64,000 nt of DNA. It comes from Rhizobium sp. Q54. Lineage in GTDB: Bacteria; Bacteroidota; Bacteroidia; Flavobacteriales; Flavobacteriaceae. Positions 59,448 to 64,000 of this stretch are shown in pieces. The position numbers were made by a program, and so were the translations under genes. The notes under the pieces are model-generated. The model did not search any database and was not told where the DNA came from. It saw only the letters and a program-made list of their open reading frames with translations. How positions within the stretch are numbered: position 1 is the stretch's first letter; every line of letters starts with the position of its first letter. Location: the NCBI GenBank assembly GCA_943328505.2, contig CALQAH020000001.1, positions 161,057 to 225,056 on the forward strand, read 5' to 3'.

Positions 59448-62270
59448 ATGAAGATTTATTTATTTATCGTGTCATTGTTTATTTGTAGCATCACTTTTGC
59501 TCAAACTTCAATCACAGGTTCGGTAAAAGACAGTAAAAACGAACCCATTCCAGGAGCCAATGTCAAAATCGCTGGAGAAACAACAGGAACAGTTACTGAT
59601 AGTGATGGAAAATTCACTTTAAGTACGTCCAAAAAACCACCATTCACAATTGAAGTCACAAGTGTAGAATATGGTTCAAACTCAGTTAAAATAACTGCTG
59701 ATAAACAACAAGTAAACGTTTCGTTAAGTGGTGAAGAGACGCTGCTTAATGAAATTGTAGTTTCAGCTTCAAGAACTCCTGAAAGAATTAGAGAGTCACC
59801 TGTAACGGTAGAACGATTTACTATTAAAGATGTCAAAAAAGCTGCAGCACCATCGTTTTATGATGGGTTAGAAAACTTGAAAGAAGTACAAATGAATACA
59901 AGTAGTTTGTCTTTCAAATCTATTAATACTCGAGGTTTTGCTACTGTTGCCAACACAAGATTCTTGCAATTGGTTGATGGTATGGATAATGCTTCTCCTT
60001 TATTAAATTTTGTATTAGGTAATCTTATAGGGGTTTCAGAAATTGATGTGCAAAGCGTTGAATTATTACCAGGTGCATCTTCTGCTTTGTACGGAGCTAA
60101 TGCATTTAACGGAATATTATTCATGAACAGTCAAGACCCATGGAGTCATCAAGGTATTACTGCTTATGCTAAGTTTGGTCAAACTTCTCAAAATGCTGCA
60201 GGAGTTAATAATTTTTACGACTATGGTGTGAGAGTGGCTCATGTATTTGATAAACATTTTGCTGGGAAAGCCAACTTTACTTTCATGAAAGGAACGGATT
60301 GGTATGCTACTAATGATAACGGTATTGACGCAAAAGGAGATGAAGTTTCAGGAGTAGATAGAAATGACCCAAGCTATAACGGTATAAACATCTACGGAGA
60401 TGAGGTTGCTGTTAATCTTAAAAGTAGAAATGCTTTTGGAACGGGAGCTTATAATCTTTTACCTAACATAGACATTTCCAGAACAGGATATAACGAAACT
60501 GATTTAACAGAAAGTAAGGTTAGAAATGCAAAAATCGATTTCTCTTTACATTTTAAACCTTGGGCAAACGATATCGAAATTATTTGGCAATCTAAATTTG
60601 GTTTTGGAAATTCAGTTTACCAAGGTGCAAGCCGATATAATTTGAATGGGTTCTTTATGCAACAACATAAAATTGAACTTAAAGGGAAGAACTTCTTTCT
60701 GAGAGGATATACCATATCTGAAGATGGCGGGAAATCATATGATATGACTTTTACAGCAATAAATGTCAATAGAGTATGGAAATCAGATTCGCAATGGTTT
60801 GCTGACTATGGAGGAGCATTTGGAGCTGCAACTTTAGGGTTTATTCCCGGCGTAGGAACAACTCCAGCTGAAGCACATGCTTATGCACGAAGCATAGCGG
60901 ATACTGGTAGATTAATTCCTGGTACACAAGCTTTCAAAGACGCTTTCAATCAAGTGATTGCGGATCCAAGTGTTTTAACAGGATCTAAATTAGTTGATAA
61001 TTCTAGAATTTATCATTCAGATGCAAACTATAATTTCAAAGATTTATTCAAACCTGCGGAAATACAAGTTGGAGGTTCCTATAGATTATATGAATTAAAC
61101 TCTTTTGGAAGAATTTATACTGATGCTAACAGTGCTATCAATTATAATGAATATGGAGTTTATACTCAGGTTCAGAAAAAATTAATGGATGATAGATTAA
61201 AGTTAACAGGTTCTATTAGATATGATAAAGCCAAAAATTATGATGGAAATTATTCTCCTAGAGTTTCGTTTGTTTATGCTTTAGATAAAGCAAAAAACCA
61301 TAATTTAAGAGGTTCATTCCAAACTGGTTTCAGAAACCCATCTACTCAAGATCAATACATTGGGTTTAATATTGGAAATAGAGTCTTAATTGGTTCTGCG
61401 CCAGATAATTTAACCCGATTTTCTGAAGATTTACAAATATCTCCAGCTGGAGGCGGAGGTTTTGTAACTTTGAATGGAGAAAATGCATATTATGATTCAT
61501 TCACAAAAGATTCTTTCTTATTATTTGACGCTGCTTACAGATCTGGACCACCTTCTGGTTTAGCAAATGCTGCTGCTTTGCTTGTAAAAGCGGATGTTGA
61601 TATTGTAAAGCCTGAACAAGTTAAAGCATTTGATTTAGGATATAGAGGAAATATAAAAGGTTTTGCATTAGATATTAATGGTTACTATAATATTTATAAT
61701 GATTTTATTGGAAACTTGAACGTTATAACACCTTATTACGGAACAGCTGAAACAAACCCGACAGATTTTTCTTCAACATCTGCAGCTGTATCTTTGGCTA
61801 ATAGAGACTTTAGAGAATATCAACTTTATACCAATACTGATGTAGTAGTAAAATCATATGGATTTGGATTAGGAATTACTAAAAAAATCTACAAAAATTT
61901 TGAATTTAGTGGAAACTATAACTTCTCTGACTTTGAATTTGACAAATCGAAAGACGCTAATTTTGAAGCAAGTTTCAATACTCCTAAACACAGAGTAAAA
62001 GCTACTATAGGTAATGATAAATTATTTGGAAACTTGGGTCTTTCTGTAAGTGGAAGATGGAATTCAGAGTATTTATGGGAATCTTCTTTTGCTGATGGTA
62101 TAATTGAAGAAGCTACGGTTATTGATGTACAAGCTAACTATGCTATAAAGTCATTGAAATCAATTCTTAAAATTGGAGCAACAAATATTGGCGGAAAAGA
62201 ATACGGACAAGTAATAGGAGCAGGACTTATTGGACAACAGTATTTCCTTTCATTAACTATCACGCCTTAA
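59448..62270 (+). CDS. TonB-dependent receptor with carboxypeptidase-regulatory-like N-domain
   Basis: SITGSVKDSKNEPIPGANVKIAGETTGTVTDSDGKFTL; plug domain; C-terminal GQQYFLSLTITP. Confidence 0.93.
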   Translation: MKIYLFIVSLFICSITFAQTSITGSVKDSKNEPIPGANVKIAGETTGTVTDSDGKFTLSTSKKPPFTIEVTSVEYGSNSVKITADKQQVNVSLSGEETLLNEIVVSASRTPERIRESPVTVERFTIKDVKKAAAPSFYDGLENLKEVQMNTSSLSFKSINTRGFATVANTRFLQLVDGMDNASPLLNFVLGNLIGVSEIDVQSVELLPGASSALYGANAFNGILFMNSQDPWSHQGITAYAKFGQTSQNAAGVNNFYDYGVRVAHVFDKHFAGKANFTFMKGTDWYATNDNGIDAKGDEVSGVDRNDPSYNGINIYGDEVAVNLKSRNAFGTGAYNLLPNIDISRTGYNETDLTESKVRNAKIDFSLHFKPWANDIEIIWQSKFGFGNSVYQGASRYNLNGFFMQQHKIELKGKNFFLRGYTISEDGGKSYDMTFTAINVNRVWKSDSQWFADYGGAFGAATLGFIPGVGTTPAEAHAYARSIADTGRLIPGTQAFKDAFNQVIADPSVLTGSKLVDNSRIYHSDANYNFKDLFKPAEIQVGGSYRLYELNSFGRIYTDANSAINYNEYGVYTQVQKKLMDDRLKLTGSIRYDKAKNYDGNYSPRVSFVYALDKAKNHNLRGSFQTGFRNPSTQDQYIGFNIGNRVLIGSAPDNLTRFSEDLQISPAGGGGFVTLNGENAYYDSFTKDSFLLFDAAYRSGPPSGLANAAALLVKADVDIVKPEQVKAFDLGYRGNIKGFALDINGYYNIYNDFIGNLNVITPYYGTAETNPTDFSSTSAAVSLANRDFREYQLYTNTDVVVKSYGFGLGITKKIYKNFEFSGNYNFSDFEFDKSKDANFEASFNTPKHRVKATIGNDKLFGNLGLSVSGRWNSEYLWESSFADGIIEEATVIDVQANYAIKSLKSILKIGATNIGGKEYGQVIGAGLIGQQYFLSLTITP

Positions 62271-62301
62271 TAAACTCAATACTAAATAAATTTAAAATAT
62301 C

Positions 62302-63753
62302 ATGATAAAAAATTTCAAATGGCTATTGTTGGTTTCGCTAACCTTTATAGCATGTACTAATGATGATGAAACAGTTGTCGAAACTAATTCATCCGATGGA
62401 TTACCTTTAACAGCTGGTTCAGCAGATTTCTTTAAATATGTTGCGCTTGGAGATTCTTTTGCAGCTGGATTTAGTGATAATGCATTATTTATTGAAGGAC
62501 AAAAAGGAGCCTATCCAAACATTTTAGCGCAACAGTTTGCTCTAGTTGGTGGTGGTGCTTTTACAACGCCTTTAATGGCAGATAACGTTGGTGGTTTTTT
62601 TGGAAGCGCTATTTATACTCCTAGATTGTATTTAGCTCCGCCAGCAGGACCAGGACTAAGTCCTTCTCCGTCTTCTGTTGCTTTACCACCATATAGTCAA
62701 ATGGCTTCTACAACTTTTGCTTCTTTGGGTAGTTCTTTTAATAATATGGGAATTCCAGGAGCAAAAAGTTTTCATTTAACTTTTGCAGGTTATGGAAGTC
62801 CGGCAGGAAATCCTTATTTTGCCAGATTTGCTTCTACACCTACTGCAACAGTTGTTGAAGATGCAGTAGCGCAAAATCCAACTTTCTTTTCACTTTGGAT
62901 AGGAGGAAATGATGTATTAGGATACGCTACTTCAGGTGGATTAAATCCTTCAGATATTACTGATCCAACAATATTTAATGCGGTTTATAATTCAATTGTA
63001 TCTCAGATGACAGCAGGGGGAATTGAAGGAGTTGTAGCCAACTTGCCTTATGTAAGTACATTGCCTTATTTTACAACAGTTCCTTATAACCCTGTTCCTT
63101 TAGATGCAACAACCGCAGGGCAATTAAATGCAGGCTTTACAGCATATAACAACGGATTGCTTTTTGCTCAGGCTAACTTACTATTAACAGCAGATGAAGT
63201 GGCTAGAAGAACAATATCATTTTCTGCTTCAGCAACCAATAGAGTAGTAATAGTAGACTCTTATTTAACTAACCTTTCAGGTTTTGGGATACCTTCCTAT
63301 AGACAGGCTACCGCTGAAGATTTAATTGTGCTTCCTGCTAGAAGTTTTATTGGAACAACTGTAGGAGGTAATCCACTTCAAGTTAATGGAGTTTCAGTTC
63401 CTTTATCAGATCAATGGGTTTTGTCTAAAGATGAAATTGCAGAAGTAAAAACAGCTACCGATTCTTATAATGTTACTATAGAATCTGTTGCTACTGCAAA
63501 TAATTTAGCTTTTGTTGATGCTAAATTAATTATGGAAACATTAAGCACCACGGGTATTACCGATAGTGGTTACACTTTAAATTCAACTTATGTGACAGGC
63601 GGTGGATTCTCTTTAGATGGTGTTCATCCCTCACCAAGAGGTTATGCTTTAATTGCAAATGAGTTCCTAAAAGCTATTAATTTAAAATACGGGTCTAATT
63701 TAAAGGGAGTAAAATTCTCGGATTATAGAATTATGTTCCCTCCAGTTTTATAA
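62302..63753 (+). CDS. SGNH/GDSL-hydrolase-like lipoprotein
   Basis: YVALGDSFAAGFSDN (GDS block), WIGGNDVLGY, DGVHPSPRGYALIANEF. Confidence 0.9.
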   Translation: MIKNFKWLLLVSLTFIACTNDDETVVETNSSDGLPLTAGSADFFKYVALGDSFAAGFSDNALFIEGQKGAYPNILAQQFALVGGGAFTTPLMADNVGGFFGSAIYTPRLYLAPPAGPGLSPSPSSVALPPYSQMASTTFASLGSSFNNMGIPGAKSFHLTFAGYGSPAGNPYFARFASTPTATVVEDAVAQNPTFFSLWIGGNDVLGYATSGGLNPSDITDPTIFNAVYNSIVSQMTAGGIEGVVANLPYVSTLPYFTTVPYNPVPLDATTAGQLNAGFTAYNNGLLFAQANLLLTADEVARRTISFSASATNRVVIVDSYLTNLSGFGIPSYRQATAEDLIVLPARSFIGTTVGGNPLQVNGVSVPLSDQWVLSKDEIAEVKTATDSYNVTIESVATANNLAFVDAKLIMETLSTTGITDSGYTLNSTYVTGGGFSLDGVHPSPRGYALIANEFLKAINLKYGSNLKGVKFSDYRIMFPPVL

Positions 63754-63778
63754 AAATTAAATTAGTTAATTTAATAAA

Positions 63779-63812
63779 AGCCATCCAATTTATGGGTGGC
63801 TTTTGTTTTTAT
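63779..63812 (+). terminator. Rho-independent-type hairpin
   Basis: aaagccatccaatttatgggtggctttt. Confidence 0.75.
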
Positions 63813-63966
63813 CCTTCAGAAATTGTGTTCGTTTTTAAAACTATTAAAATTTTACAAATTTTGTAAAATATTTATTTGATTCTTATATTTTTAAAATTAT
63901 CTTTGCGCTTTGAAAAAAGAACATTTTTTCATAAACCTAAATAGCTATTAAATAAATACATAAGCA

Positions 63967-64000
63967 ATGTCAAAAGTAATAGGAAAAGTTTCCCAAATCA
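63967..64000 (+). CDS. atpD: F0F1 ATP synthase subunit beta, N-terminal fragment (runs off window)
   Basis: ATGTCAAAAGTAATAGGAAAAGTTTCCCAAATC = MSKVIGKVSQI. Confidence 0.8.
   Translation, partial: MSKVIGKVSQI

Overview
This is a chromosomal window from an AT-rich Bacteroidota genome of the Flavobacterium type. The evidence is T9SS C-terminal sorting domains, TTTG-N19-TAnnTTTG promoters, an aerotolerance (Bat) operon, and panC/panD/DUF4270/glmS and rseP/tRNA neighbourhoods. Most of 1-33 kb and 50.3-64 kb is ordinary core genome: moxR/DUF58/bat, glyS, rplY(ctc), prs, mgtE, rsmA, serS, rseP, pepO-like, panD, panC, glmS, a TonB receptor and the atpD start. The unusual part is a ~17 kb island, ~33.27-50.2 kb, that starts at an intact tRNA-Asn followed by a tyrosine recombinase. 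It is divided into about eight segments by repeated, co-oriented tRNA-Asn-3'-end-like sites, each followed by a terminator-like hairpin. Each segment carries one functional module: integrase plus a putative divergent polymerase-palm protein, an esterase, a HigBA-like TA system, an OmpA protein, a SOUL protein plus integrase remnant, a HipBST-like three-gene TA system, a small lipoprotein, and an RR/H-NOX/histidine kinase operon. A smaller analogue (tRNA-Leu, one LamG/T9SS gene, degenerate tRNA-Leu 3' end plus terminator) lies at 17.6-19.7 kb. Other unusual features are a four-helix-bundle (S23/IVS-type) ORF inside the bat operon enclosed by a 30-bp near-perfect inverted repeat, a ~100-nt leader shared by two unrelated genes, and three evenly spaced 18-bp operators upstream of hipB. 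All calls come from reading the sequence and the supplied translations; no database search was run.
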